64,000 nt of DNA from positions 1 to 64,000 of the forward strand of contig NW_022204168.1 of assembly GCF_007655135.1 (NCBI RefSeq), given 5' to 3'. This document shows positions 37,439 through 50,030 of the stretch, piece after piece; the first letter of the stretch is position 1, and each line of letters begins with the position of its first letter. The stretch is from Punica granatum (Eukaryota; Streptophyta; Magnoliopsida; Myrtales; Lythraceae). The translations under genes and the position numbers were made by a program. The notes under the pieces were generated by a model. The model worked only from the letters and a program-made list of their open reading frames with translations, was not told the origin of the DNA and made no database searches.

Positions 37439-38314
37439 CATCCATCCTTCCATCCATCAACTCTCATTTCCCTTCTCTTCCTTTCCCCACACTCAACAAG
37501 ACAACTTCCCCACCCTAATCTTCCCTCCAAAATTCGGAACCCCTAAGCACCCCCCTCTAATTGCACTTAAACTTACTAATTTGGCTCATTAAGGTATCCT
37601 ATAAGTGCCTAATTGCAATACACTTTAATCACAACTCAATTTCCATTGTCTCTCAAGCTTTCTCACTCTAGGAGAACCTCCAAAACCTCTCAAACTCCAG
37701 CAATCAGCCCTGGTCGTTCAGCCCAAGCACAGCCCCGTCCAAGGCCGAAAATGCCGGAAAACTCAACCGTCTTCCGGCGACCGCCATCCAACCCAATCCA
37801 AACTTGACCAAACTTCATCTCCCACACGTATTCGACCTTCCGAGTCCATTTACGGTGTTAGTTTTGCCATTTGAAGTCATCTAGGTCCCGTTTCAGCCCA
37901 ATCCAGATTCGGGTCCTTAGGGAGTTTCCCGGTTTCTAGGCGAGTTCTTCCTTCCCGACTCATCCGAGCCTCAAACAAACTACATATCCCACATGTATTC
38001 GACCTCCCGAGTCCATTTCTGGTGTTATTTTTGCGATTTGAAGCTCCCAGCAGCCCGAACCAGCTCTGTCCAGAACCGGGTTCCGTAGGTGTTTTCACGG
38101 CTTTCGGGCTTCCCGGACATTTCCACTACCTCACGACTATGGCGAGTCGTGCTATCATTTCCTAGGGGTTCCTCATGACCCTCACTCTCCCCCGTGACAA
38201 GGTGGTCGCATGCCGAGAGCCGCTCAACCGCGCGCCACCGCCATTTCTCTCTCTTCTCCCTTCACAGATTTTTTCCAGTTTTTACCAGTTTTCTTTGCAT
38301 CTCTCAGGAAAATC

Positions 38315-39020
38315 GACATGTCTAATCTTCACGAAACTACTGCAGGCATGATCCTCAGTCAGTTAGGAGTCCAATTCCACCGATCTTGCACCAAAAGACC
38401 ACCGGGAGCCTCCCGTAGAGTCGTTTCTTCATCGGGTGCCAGTCGGGTTTGTTCCTCTGGTCGTCTTTTCTAACCCAAACTTTGCAGGAACGCACAGGTC
38501 AGCTCGGGTTGAATCTCGCTACAAGCCACCTATTACCGTGTTCCTCACTCAGTTAGGAGTCCAATGCCACCAACCTTGCATCAAAAGACCACCGGGAGCC
38601 TCCTGTAGAGCCTTTTCTTTGCCGGGCGCCAGTCGGGTCTGTTTGTCCCGACTGGATCTGTCTTTTTTTTACTAACCCGACTTTGTTTTTTATTTCCGGA
38701 AACTCTACGCATGCTCTCCTTCCGAAACCACCGTAGGAATGATCCTCAGTGAGTTAGGAGTCCAATGCCGCCGACCTTGCAGCAAAATACCACCGGGAGC
38801 CTCCGGGACAGCCATTTCTTTCTGACCTGCCCAGTCGGGTCAGTTCCGCCCAGTCGGTTCTGTTTTCTGCTAGCTAACCCAACTTTGTTTTCGATTTCCA
38901 GAAACTCTACGCATGCTCTCCTTCCGAAACCACCACATGCGCGATCCTTAGTCTCTTGGGAATCCAACGCAACTGGCCCCGCGCGAAAATTCCATCCCGA
39001 TCAACCGGTACAGCCCCGAC
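38315..39020 (+). repeat. Four ~190-202-bp tandem repeats in LTR c
   Basis: The landmark ATCCTCAGT and its variants recur at 38351, 38541, 38742 and 38944, at spacings of 190, 201 and 202 bp. Each copy continues with AGTTAGGAGTCCAAT and ACCACCGGGAGCCTCC or close variants, then CCAGTCGGGT. The last two copies share ATGCTCTCCTTCCGAAACC at 38711 and 38913. LTR d lacks a comparable expansion, and LTR e has a different minisatellite nearby. Confidence 0.88.
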
Positions 39021-41911
39021 AAGCCAGACTGCCAGTCGGGTCTGCCAGTCGACCCGACTGCACCGGTTCGGGTCTGTTCGTTCCAGCCGAGTCTCCCGAC
39101 TCCCTTTGCCACATCTCCGACTCTTTCCTCGTGTTCCGAGGCTAGGTAACATTTCTCTACGACTTAAATGGGTCTAGGTCTCCGATTTCCGCTTGTTATG
39201 GGGTGATAAATTGTTAATACACATGTTGCACGTAAACTAGGGTCTTCATGCGATTCCATGCACTACCATGCAATTTCATGCACGTTTACTCTCCGTATTA
39301 TATCCGTATGACATATAAATGCATGTATCATGATGGGAAACGGCTTGGATCGAGATAGGAGAGACCCATTGGCCACGGTAGAGTCATGGGAGCCCACGGT
39401 CTAGTCCCAAGGGAGGGATCCGTGAACTCCCTTGACTTACCCGAGACTAGGACGGTCTCTTTTCCCCGAAACTAGCCGGTTCCCATGCCTTTGTCATCGA
39501 TTTCCACGTGTAATGTGTTAACATGACGGAAAAAAACTTAAGTCGGGGTTGAAGAGGTCGCCTTGACCCGTGTAAGCCACGGAAACTCACGGTTATTCCC
39601 CATGGGAGGTGGCCGAGAGTTTCCTTGGACCACATGGGTCCAAGGAGCTCTGTTTCGCCCCGAAATCAGTCGGTTCTCGTATTTATTTTATTTTATTTTA
39701 TTTCGTTGTTGCATGAGCCGACGCCGTTTTATAGATTCCCTTTAAATACAATATTTGCGTTTGCATTATGTGCTTGTTTGCGCACCCAAGATCATGGCGG
39801 CATCGGCTTTATAGAATGTGTGTTATTATCATGTTTGACGTTTTACGCATGCAAGAAACGGTCAAAACCGATTCTTGGAATTGATTGTAATCACAATTTT
39901 CATTTAATCATTGGTTTCATGTTAATTCGTATGTTAGGTACGTTAATATCGAACAATCATTTCATTGATCCATAACAATTGAGGTTCGCGGTCTCAATCA
40001 TTAAACCACTTCACAAACGGGAAACAGGACGTACCATTCGGCTAAACGAACCACTCGGCCTAAGTAATTGGATAAATCAAATATCAACTCGTAAACGCGT
40101 CGACGAATCACTAAACGGTGAGAGTGCCCTTTTAAAATTCACAATTTCAAAACATCGAGACATATAACACGAATAGAATTAGTGTCTAGGGAGCACTCGT
40201 GCGCTATGATTCAAGTCAAGGCCCGATTTGAGGAGGCTCATGTCTAAGTGCGCGAGTCCTCTTTGGACCTTTTCGTGTCATGCGATCCCAACTTCCACAT
40301 ACACGCCCTACACGTTTTAACTTTCAAAGGGCATGACCATCATTTCGTGATTCGCCGACATTCTAGGCATTAGGGAGACCGAAACACCTCGATCTATGGA
40401 CGAAAAAGGGCAACCCGTTCGGGTGCGAGTTTCATTCGTACGGCCCATTTCGTTCACTTTCGGTGTTTCTATCTTCCTATCGTAGATTCAGTGGTGAACC
40501 TTTTTATTTCAGTTGCAAAAGACGAAGAACCGGATTAATCATGTACTTGACTTAAACAAACATTAGATAATGGATAGGTGGAATATTAAATTCCAATCTA
40601 GAGTCAAGATACGAGTTTGGTTAATTCGGTGAAACCGCAGTGTCATCTCACTGAATAAGGATTCTAAAACAAATTCACACATGTAATCGGCTTAGAACCA
40701 TATTCTAGCCCACCATCTATGTTTGCCTAGGCTAGACACATTGTTTGCAAATCAACCCCGGTCGATAACTGATTAAATCACGTACATTCGACTTAATACA
40801 CAACTTGTCTGTATTCACTTACGTTTGTCAGTTGTTATCTGTTTTCCATCAGTTTTATCAGTTTTCTTCTGTTTTCCATTTGCTTTTGCTGATTTGTTGC
40901 TGCTCGGGTCCGAGCCCATAGGTTACGTGTTGCACGGGGTCCAACGCCCCAAATCACCGAACACGAGGTCTAACGCCTCCTAACTCACTGAGTGCGTGCA
41001 ACCCGAGTGCGGAATGGGATCTAGCCTCGAGTCACCATCACACTCCAAATATGGCCTATGTGGAAGGCAATTTGGATTGGATGTGTGAAACGTGTTTAGA
41101 TATCACCCGGGAGCTCGATCGGTCCAACGATTACAGTGGGAACTAATCGGTTCTCCTGCAAACCGTCAGTTCGATTGGACCCGACCCTTGGCTCTTTGAG
41201 CCCGCGTTGCCTTAATTTATTTATCGGTCATTCAAAACACACGGTGAGCTGGAGCGGAATATTGGCCCAATGCAAACCGATCGGGATCCATTTACTTATT
41301 CAGTTACACTTTGTAATTATTCGAGAGAACATCGCGAGGATTTTATTTGTATATTCATTCATTCACTTGTAAGGATCCCCGATCGGCGAGCGAGAGGTCC
41401 GAGTGTCGAACCGGTCAATTTGGTCTATTGTCACCAAGAGATGAGTAAGCTCGAATACTCGCGGTCTCGGTCCGCGTAGGGAATCGACCATCACGGTTCG
41501 ATGAACTGTAATGATAAGATAGTGAACCGATTCCTCGACACACAAGTCTACTCATCTTTCGGATCCTTGGCCCAACTCGATTGATTCACCGGCTTTACGG
41601 TGTCAAAACGCGGTAAATAAAATAAAACTAGAGTACTGAAAGGGCGTGCGGGATATAGGCCCGGACGTAATAGAACCCCCGAATTCGGAATTCTCGGTTC
41701 CGTATGACCATTGCCTTAGCATTTAGGTGTACCCCGTACCCCTAGACCCGGATAACTTGCCGGCCCTCGACCTTCGGGTCGTAAAATGACAATTGGCGAC
41801 TCCTTCTCACGTGCGTCCATCGCGCGTCCCCGGGAAGGTGGATTCTCCCAAGCCGAGTTGCATATGCTTCGTGCATGCGCGCCCCGACGAGATGAAAATC
41901 AAGTGCGCACA

Positions 41912-41916
41912 AACGG
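41912..41916. repeat. Target-site duplication AACGG, right copy
   Basis: Pairs with 35960-35964 around solo LTR c. Confidence 0.92.
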
Positions 41917-44573
41917 AAACAACAATACGACATCGACTCAAATAATAACGGAATGGATAAAACACGGGAATCAACCCATCTCGAGGTGGAAGAAAGCCCC
42001 CCGGACTCGTGTGGTCCAAGGAAGCTCTCGGCCACATTCCATCAAGGATGGCCGTGAGCTTTCATGACTCACACGAGTCGGGAGGGTTTCTCTGACCTGG
42101 ATTCGAATCTTTCCCTGTCATGCTATCATGTTACGTGCGATTAACGGTAAAGAGACGTAGGAATCAACTCATTTCGGGAAAAGAGAGACCGCCCTAACCC
42201 CAGGTAAGTCAAGGGAGCTCACGGGTCTCTCTCTAGAGACTAGGCCGTGAGTCCCGTGGCTCAACCATGGCCAAGGGGGCCTCTCCCGTCCGGATCTGAG
42301 CCATTTCCCATCGTGGCACACAAGCTCACGCATCATACGGACACGGCATGGTCATACAAATGAATGTAACGTACGTATGTTGCATGAAAATGCATGGGAA
42401 GCACAAATCCGAAAGAAAAAGGGTAGCTTTCATGCATCTGGGTTCTTTAAACCGTATAAACACTTCATACAAGCAAAGATTAAGGATCCTAGCTTCTCTA
42501 AGTTGTAAAGGGATGTTACCTAGCCTCGTTGCAAGAGGAAAAGAGTCGGGGAAGTGACCGTGGGAGTCGGAAGACTCGGTTTGGGCGTTACGGGTTGAAG
42601 GAACAGAGAGGGGGCAGCCGCGGCAACTCGGGAAGAACAGGGTCGGCACGCTAGCTCCGACCACAGCACGGTGCGAGATCGGGCTCCTTGGACTCCTAAG
42701 GGGGAGACCTAGATGTTCACGAACAACTCCGAGCGTGTTGAGGCCTGAACACACCCGAAACAGTGAGAAGAAACTCGGGGAAAACCAACGAAACCCGATA
42801 AAAGGAAAGGGATGGAACGGAGGTTGTGCACGGTGGATCGGCCCTCGAACCGTGACCACCTCTTCACGGGGGAGGGTGAGGGTTGTAAGGAACCCTTTGA
42901 ACATGATGGCACGACTCGCCAAGGTCGTGGAGCGAAATGGCACGCGTAGAGGTCCGGCGTGCACTCGGGTGACCCACGGGACCCGATTCTCCTTCTGGCT
43001 GGAACCTGACGTTAGAGGCTTCAAATGGAAAATATAAACCCAGAAATGGACTTAGGGGGTGGAAATTATGTAGGCTAGGGAGTTTGGTGATTTTTGGTTT
43101 AAGTCGAGTCGGGTGGTCACCGAAATACCGGGTGGTTTTCCGGTGATTTTGGCCGGTTTTGGCCTTGGCACGGGCTGGACAAAGTTGAGGGAGTGGGCTG
43201 CAGTTTGGGAGGTTTTTGGAGAGAGATTGGCTTGAGAGAGAATGAGAATGAAGAAAAAAATAGGGTTAATGATGGATGGGAACTTATAGGCTAGCTTAAT
43301 GGCTCGATTAAGGGAAGCTAAGTGCGGTTTTGAGGCTAATAGGGGGCTGCCGAATTTTCAAGAAGGGATTAGGATGGGGTTTGGGCCATGTTGAGTGTGG
43401 GGAAAGCAAAGGAAAGGTGATGGATGGATGATAGGAAGTGATGGATGTGTAAGAAATTTGAATTTTGTGGTGGGGGGAGTCTTGAGCCGCCAGTTGAACG
43501 GATGAGCTGCGGCTAATTGCGGCCGAGCCGTGGCTTGAGGGATTGAGCCGTGGTTTGGGGTTGAGCCGCGGCTTGGTGGCTCGGCTTGGCTGAGCTGTAG
43601 GTCCCATTCGATTGAGAGAAAAAGCCGGAAAAAGCTTGAGACTTGATTGGACGCACGTCCGACCTCCGATGTCTGATTAATTTATAGATTTGGAATGCTC
43701 GAACGAAGAGGATTTGAATGAGCCCAATATCGCCATATGTCATGTGAACGAATGTTCGGGTGACTCGGCGCCTTGAGGGTCAGTTTCGCCCTGTTCGAAC
43801 ATTCGGAGTGGAGTTGAGTGTCCCCGTTCCCCGATTGCTCTTTGTGCATCTTAATGTTCGTTTCGGTGACCCTTTTGCCTCGTGTGGGATCGTTGGCTCG
43901 TCATCCTCGACCGAAGACCATTGGCCCGGGAAGACCTGGGGACTTGTGACTGGGGCTTTCTCAGTGTTTCCCGAATGTCTTGAGGTGTTCAGGAATTGCT
44001 GTGATCTCTGCTTTCTGTGAATGTGCCCCGAAAATTCGCCGAGAGGCGTTCGCTACCACTGGAACGTTCCTCGGGAAGCCCTGTAGAGTTCCGAAAGGTC
44101 ATTTGAAGCTTATTCCCCGACCCCGGTGGTCCTTGGGTGCCTGTAGGCCCGTTTTGGGGTGCCGTTTACTTGTCAGTGGATCAGGCCCTGGGGGCCCCGT
44201 CAGAAAAGGTGCCCGTGAGAGATCGAGGGTGTCTTGGCTCAAGCGGGATGCCTCCGGGACGCGCCCGTACGTGTCGTTGGTCATTTTGGCATTGAGAGGG
44301 ATTTTTAGAGTCCCATATTGGGCACCTTTCGGTGTTTCAGTGATTCGATGATGAATAGTGCCACAGTGCCGGCTCCGCTGTTTTCGGGGTTCCTTGTTTG
44401 TCTGTTCTTCTGACGGCTCTCATCTGCCTTTCTAGTGCACCCGGCTTTTCTCCTGTAATTTATGTCTCCATGCCCGCATGTTCGCCTCTGATTGTCGGGT
44501 GATGAATAGTAACCCGAACTTTGGTCGGGGATTCTCGTGTAGGAAGCCAGTGGGCCAAAATGGGGTGCTGACA
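41917..44573 (-). mobile_element. Solo giant LTR 'bm', right half (LTR start)
   Basis: This continues 33352-35964 beyond solo LTR c. It is collinear with 26273-28347 on the same strand. In minus orientation the LTR starts at 44573, where the plus strand ends GGGGTGCTGACA, followed by the duplicated GCATG. It includes the GTTACCTAGCCTCGTTGC site that corresponds to the CRM-like insertion point in copy a. No gene is seen. Confidence 0.92.
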
Positions 44574-44578
44574 GCATG
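44574..44578. repeat. Target-site duplication GCATG, right copy
   Basis: Pairs with 33347-33351 around solo LTR bm, even though 11.2 kb lies between them because of the nested LTR c. Confidence 0.9.
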
Positions 44579-44597
44579 CAAACAAAGAGGGGCAAGC
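44579..44597 (+). promoter_or_regulatory. Polypurine tract of element g
   Basis: CAAACAAAGAGGGGCAAGC stands immediately before the plus-strand LTR start TGTCAGCACC at 44598. It joins, across solo LTR bm, to the internal region ending at 33351. It shows that the internal region belongs to a plus-strand element. Confidence 0.8.
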
Positions 44598-45113
44598 TGT
44601 CAGCACCCCATTTTGGTCCACCCGCTCCAAAGACAAGAATGTCGGCCCGAGGCTCAGGCTACTACTCATGACTTGGCAACCAAGAGCGAACGTTCGGACA
44701 TGAGAGCACGAACTACGGTAGAGAAGCAGGAATCGCTAGAAAAGCATAGAAGGGCAATCAGAAGAATGGACGAACAAGGAACCCCGAAATAGCAAAAGCC
44801 GACACTGTAGCACTATTCATCGATAGATCGCCGGAGCGTCAGAAGATATCCAATATGGGACTCTAAAAATCCCTCTTGGTACCAAAATGACTAATGGCAC
44901 CTCCGAGCGCATTTCAGAAGCCTCCTACTTAAGTCGGGGCACTCCTGAACATTTGCAGACGCCTTCCTAAAGAGTCTCTAGGGACGCCCGATCCGCGGAC
45001 AGGTAAACGGCACCCGAAAACAGGCCTGCACACACCCAAGGAACACCACGACCATGGAACAGGATTCAGACTGCGTTTCGGGGTTCATCTTGGTCTCCCG
45101 TGTGGATCCCGAC
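44598..45113 (+). mobile_element. Giant LTR f, first 516 bp, interrupted by LTR d
   Basis: It starts TGTCAGCACCCCATTTTGG and follows LTR c (35965-36480) closely up to GTGGATCCCGAC. There LTR d begins with its own TGTCAGCACC. It is the 3' LTR of element g. The remainder should lie beyond the right edge of the window. Confidence 0.85.
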
Positions 45114-48100
45114 TGTCAGCACCCCATTTTGGCCCACCGGCTTCCCACGTGAGGATTCCCAACCGAAGCCCGGGGCACTATTCATCACCCGGCAATCAAA
45201 GGCAAATAGGCGGGCACGGAGTCATGAGCAATAAGAGAAGAGCACGGTCCACTGAGAAAGGCGGAAGAGAGCAGTCAGAAGAACGAGCGAACAAGGAATC
45301 ACAGAAACGACGGAGCTGGCACTGTGGCACTATTCATCACCGAGTCACCGAAACACCGAAAGGTGCCCAATATGGGACTCCAAAAATCCCTCTCAGTGCC
45401 AAAATGACCAATGACACGTCCGGACGCATTTTCGGGGCAAGCCACATGAGCCGGGACACCCCGATCTCTCACGGATGCCTTTTCTGACAGAGCTCCCGGG
45501 GCCCGCTCCACTGACAAGCAGACGGCCCCCCAAAACGGGCCCACGGCACCTAGGGACCACCAAAGTCGGGGAACAAGCTTCAGATGACCCTCCGGAACTC
45601 GACTCGGTTTCCCGAGGGATGTTTCAGTGGTCATGAACGTCTCCCGGCGAGCCTTCGGGGCTCGTCCACGAAGAACAGAGATTACAACGATCCCCGAGCA
45701 CAACAACGATCCCCGAACACAACAACGATCCCCGAGCACCTCAAGACATTCAGGGAACACTGAGAAAATCCCGGTCACAAGTCCCTAGGTCTTCCCGAGC
45801 CTACGGTCTTCGTCCAAGGGCGACGAGCCAACGATCCTCCGTGGGGCATAAGGGCCACCGAAATGAATGTCAAGACGCACAAAGAGCAATCGGGGACCGG
45901 GGGACGCTAAACTCCGCTCCGAACGTCCAAACAGGGCAAAACCGACTCTCGAGGCGCCGAGTCGCCCGAACGTTTGTTCACACGGCGCATGGCGATATTA
46001 GGCTCATTCAAATCCTCGTCATTCAAGCATTCCAAATCTACAAATTAATCGGACATCGGAGATCGGGTGCAAGCTCAATCAAGTTCCAAGCATTTTCCGG
46101 CTTTTCTCTCAATCGAACGGGGCCCACAGCTCAGCTAAGCCGAACCATTAAGCCACGGCTCAACCCCAAGCCGCGGCTCAAACCCTTGGCTCCGACGCGA
46201 CAACCCAAGCCGCGGCTCCTCCCTCCATGGCCGGCAGCTCCAAAGCCTCCCCACCACACAATTCAAATTTCCCTCACTTCTTTCACTTCTTCTTACACAT
46301 CCATCACACCCCATCACTCTCCTTTGCCTTCCCCTACACTCAACAAGACCATTTCCCCTCCCTAACCCTCATCAAAATTTCGGCAGCCCTAGTTTAGTTT
46401 CCCTAACCACACTTAACTTCCCCAAATCAAGCCATTAGCACATCCTATAAGTTCCCATTGATCATTAGACTTAATCACTTCTTCATTCTCACTCTCTCTC
46501 AAGCCAATCTCTCTCAAGAATCCTCTCAAACTCCAGCCCTCCCCTCTAATCCGTTCAGCCCGTGCCAAGGCCGAAACCGGCCAAAATCGCCGGAAAACCA
46601 CCCGGTATTCCGGTAACCACCCGACCTGACTTAAGCCAAAAATCATCAAACTTCCTAGCCTACATATTTTCCACCCCCTAAGTCCATTTCCGGGGTTAGA
46701 TTTTCAATTTGAGGCATCCAACACCCCGTTCCAGCCGTAAGAGCATTCGGGTCCCGAGACCTCCCTAGCCGCGCACACCGAGCAAACCACGTTCCATTTC
46801 TTCCCATGACTTCGGCGAGTCGTGCCATCATGTTCCAAGGGTTCCTCACAACCCTCACCCTTCCCCGTGAAGAGGTGGTCACGGTCCGAGGGCCGATCAA
46901 CCGTGCACAACCTTCGTTCTACCCGTCCCTCCTTTACCGGGTTCACTCGACTTTTACCGAACTTTATCTCACATTTTCAAGTTTGTTCAGGCCTCGGCAC
47001 GTTCGGGTCTGCCCATGGTCATCTAGATCCGTCTCTTAGGGGTCCAACGAGCCCGACCTTGCACCGGGCCGTGGTCGGAGTGAGCGTGCCAAGCCATTTT
47101 CCCGGGACTGCTACGGCTGCACCTCACCCGGGTCGCCCACTATCCGCAACTTCCAGCCGAGTCTAGCGACTCCCACGGCCGCTTCCCCAACTCTTTTCCT
47201 CTTGCAACGAGGCTAGGTAACACCCCATTTAACTTAGAGGAGCTACGATCTCCGATATTTACTTATATGAGGCGTTAACATGTTTTAAAGGTTCGCGTTA
47301 TGTGAAAGCTTGTGTTTTTTTTTTTCGGATCCGACGTTCCCATGCATGCCATACAACGTCCCGTGTGTATTTCCTTTATCTATCACGTCCATAAGTCGAT
47401 GAATGTGCACCTCATGAGGGGAGACGACGCGAGTCGAGGCGGGAGAGGTCCCGAGTCACGGCCGAACCATGGAACCCAAGGCCTAGCCTTGAGGGGGCGG
47501 CCCGTGAATCTCTATGGTCCTTCCGAGGCTAGGGCACCTCTCTTCCCTCGAAGCTAGCAGGTCCCCGTCCCCTTTTGCCGCTGTTTTGTCATGTATCACG
47601 CATAATATATTAACATGACGGGAAAAAGCTTAGTTCGAAATTGGAGAACCTCCCTTTGGACTCGCGTGAGCCATGGGGTCTCACGGCCTCTCTTGAGGAG
47701 ATGTGGCCGAGAGCCCCTTTGGACCACACGGGTCCAAGGAGGCTTCTCTCTTTCCGAAACGGGTTGGTTCCCGTGTTCCTCCGTCTCATTATCATATGGA
47801 TCAATGTTATCCTCGGTTGCTCCTATGAATGCTTTGTTTGTGCGCATTGATATGTTCGCTTGCGCATTTATGATCGTGGCTATTTTGATTCGGTTGAAAT
47901 TTGTAATGTTACCGTATTTGATGTATTATGCATGTAAGAAATAATTAGAATCGGCGTGGGAGATTACCCGTAACTCGAGTCGGGTCGGGGAGACCACTCG
48001 GCTCGTCTCTTCGGGGATTGGCCGAATGCTCCCGGACCTTTCCCGAGTCTAGGGTGACCTCCTTAGCCGTTTCGGGATCGTTTTCCTGGAATTGAATGCA

Positions 48101-50030
48101 TTGGTGTTTTTATTTTATCGTTGGCTATGTGAGGATCACGCGACGGATGCGACGGCTTGGATCACTATCCATTAAATCTATAATATCCACGATATAGGGT
48201 CACCATCATCGAATAATTTCACATACGGGAAAACGGGGCGCGCTATTCGGTTAACTAAATCATTTGGACTAAGTAATTGGGTAAATTGGTTGTTAATTTG
48301 TAAACGCATCGATGATTCACGGAATGGTGAGAATGTCATTTTCCATTAAAAATTCACAATTTCAAAATACCGAGTCGCGTAACACGAACAGAATTGATGT
48401 CTAAGGAGTACTCACGTGCCACGACTCGAGTCCGGGCCCAATTTGAGGCGGCTCGAGTCGGGGCACGAGAGTCCTTCTTAGACTCCTTCGTGTGATGCGA
48501 TCTCCAATTTATACACGAATATTGCAACTTTATCATCCAAGGACATAATCGTCATTCCGTGATTCACCGATACCTTAAGCGCTAGGGAGTCGAAAACGCC
48601 TCGATCTATGGACGGAAGAGGGTTACCCGTTCGGGTATGAGTCTCATTCACACGGCCCATTCCGTCCACTTTCGGTGTTTCTATCTTCCTATCGTAGATT
48701 CGGTGGGGAGCATTTTATTTCAGTTACGAACACGAAGAACCGGATTAATCGTGCACTCGACTTAAGCAAACATTAGATAATGGATAGGTGGAATATTAGA
48801 TTCCAATCTAGATTCAAAACACGAGTTTGGTTAATTCGGTGAAACCGCAGTGACACTTAACTGAACAAGAGTCGTAAAACAAACACACACATGTAATTGG
48901 CTTAGAACCTTATCCTAGCCCGCCCTCTATGTTTGCCTAGGGTAGGTGCATTGTTTGCCAATCAACCACGGGTAATAACTGATTAAATCACGTATATTTG
49001 ATTTAATATGCCATTTGTCTATATCCACCGACAATTGTCAGTTGCTTTCTATATTGTGTCAGTTTTATCAGTTTTCTTCTGTTATGTCTTTGTATATGAT
49101 GATTTATTGCGGTTCGAGCCCGAACCCATAGGTTACGCGTTGCACGGGGTCCAACGCCCCCAAACCACCAAACAGGAGGTCCAACGCCTCCTAATTCACC
49201 GAGTGCGTGCAACCCAAGTGCGGAATGGGATCTAGCCTTGATTCACCGTCACACTCCGAATGCGGCCTATGTGGAAGACGGATTTGGATTGAGCGCGTGA
49301 AACGGGTTTAGATATCACCCGGGAGCTCGATCAGCCCAACGGTTACATTGGGAATCAACCGATTCTCCTGCAAACCTTGGATCGATCGGACCCGACCCCC
49401 GACTCCTTGAGCCCGCGTTGCCTTAATTCATTTATCGGTTTTTCAAAATGCACGGTGAGCCGGAGCGGAATAGTGGCCCAATGCAAACCGATCGGGATCC
49501 ATTTACTTATTCGGTTATACTTTGTAATTGTTCGAGAGAACATTGTGAGGATTCTATCTGTATGTTCATTCATCTCCTTGTTAGGATCCCCGATCGGTGA
49601 GCAAGAGGTCCGAGTGCTGGATCGGTTAAGTTGGTCTATCGCCACCAAAGGGTGAGTAAGCTTGGATACTCGTGGTTTCGGTTCACGCAGGGAATCAACC
49701 ATCACGGTTCGATGAACTGTAACGCTAAGATAGTGAACCGACTCCTCGATGCACAAGCCTATTCATCTTTCGGACTCTTGGCCCAACTTGATCAATTCAT
49801 CGAATTTACGGTGTCAAAACGGGCGAGTCGAGCGCAACTCTAAATCACGCGGTAAATAAACAAAATGGCAAGCCTAGCAAGCTAGAGTACCGAGAGGGCA
49901 TGCAGGATATAGGCCCGCACGTAATAGAACCCCCGAATTCGGAATTTCCGGCTCCGTACGACCATTGCCTTAGCATTTAGGTGTACCCCGTACCCCTAGA
50001 CCCGGGCGACTCAACGGCCCTCGACCTACG
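45114..50030 (+). mobile_element. Giant LTR d, 4917 bp visible, interrupted by element e
   Basis: It begins TGTCAGCACCCCATTTTGG inside LTR f and is collinear with LTR c throughout. It carries three copies of a 19-bp unit containing ACAACGATCCCCG at 45684-45740. It stops at CCCTCGACCTACG, about 200 bp short of the expected LTR end, where element e starts. The missing end is expected to the right of element e, outside the window. Scattered reading frames of up to 174 codons (45841-46365) carry no domain and match LTR sequence shared with other copies. Confidence 0.9.
45684..45740 (+). repeat. Three 19-bp tandem units in LTR d
   Basis: ACAACGATCCCCGAGC or a one-base variant starts at 45684, 45703 and 45722. 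LTR c has no such run in the equivalent place. Confidence 0.9.

Larger units (their letters stand above)
35965..41911 (+). mobile_element. Solo giant LTR c, 5947 bp, complete with TSD
   Basis: It starts TGTCAGCACCCCATTTTGG and ends AAGTGCGCACA, with AACGG on both sides and no primer site or polypurine tract next to it. It is therefore a solo LTR left by recombination between the two LTRs of a complete element. It is collinear with LTRs d and e on the same strand and with a, a2 and bm inverted. It is longer than its relatives because of a four-copy repeat at about 38315-39020. A 39-bp tandem duplication lies at 37361-37438. Reading frames here are short and lack domains. No host gene is seen in this 6-kb stretch. 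Confidence 0.93.

Noticed and set aside
45841..46365. A 174-codon reading frame in LTR d
   Set aside because: Corresponding positions in LTR c and inverted copies a and bm are interrupted. The sequence is LTR, and the composition (Pro/Lys/Ser) follows local repeats.
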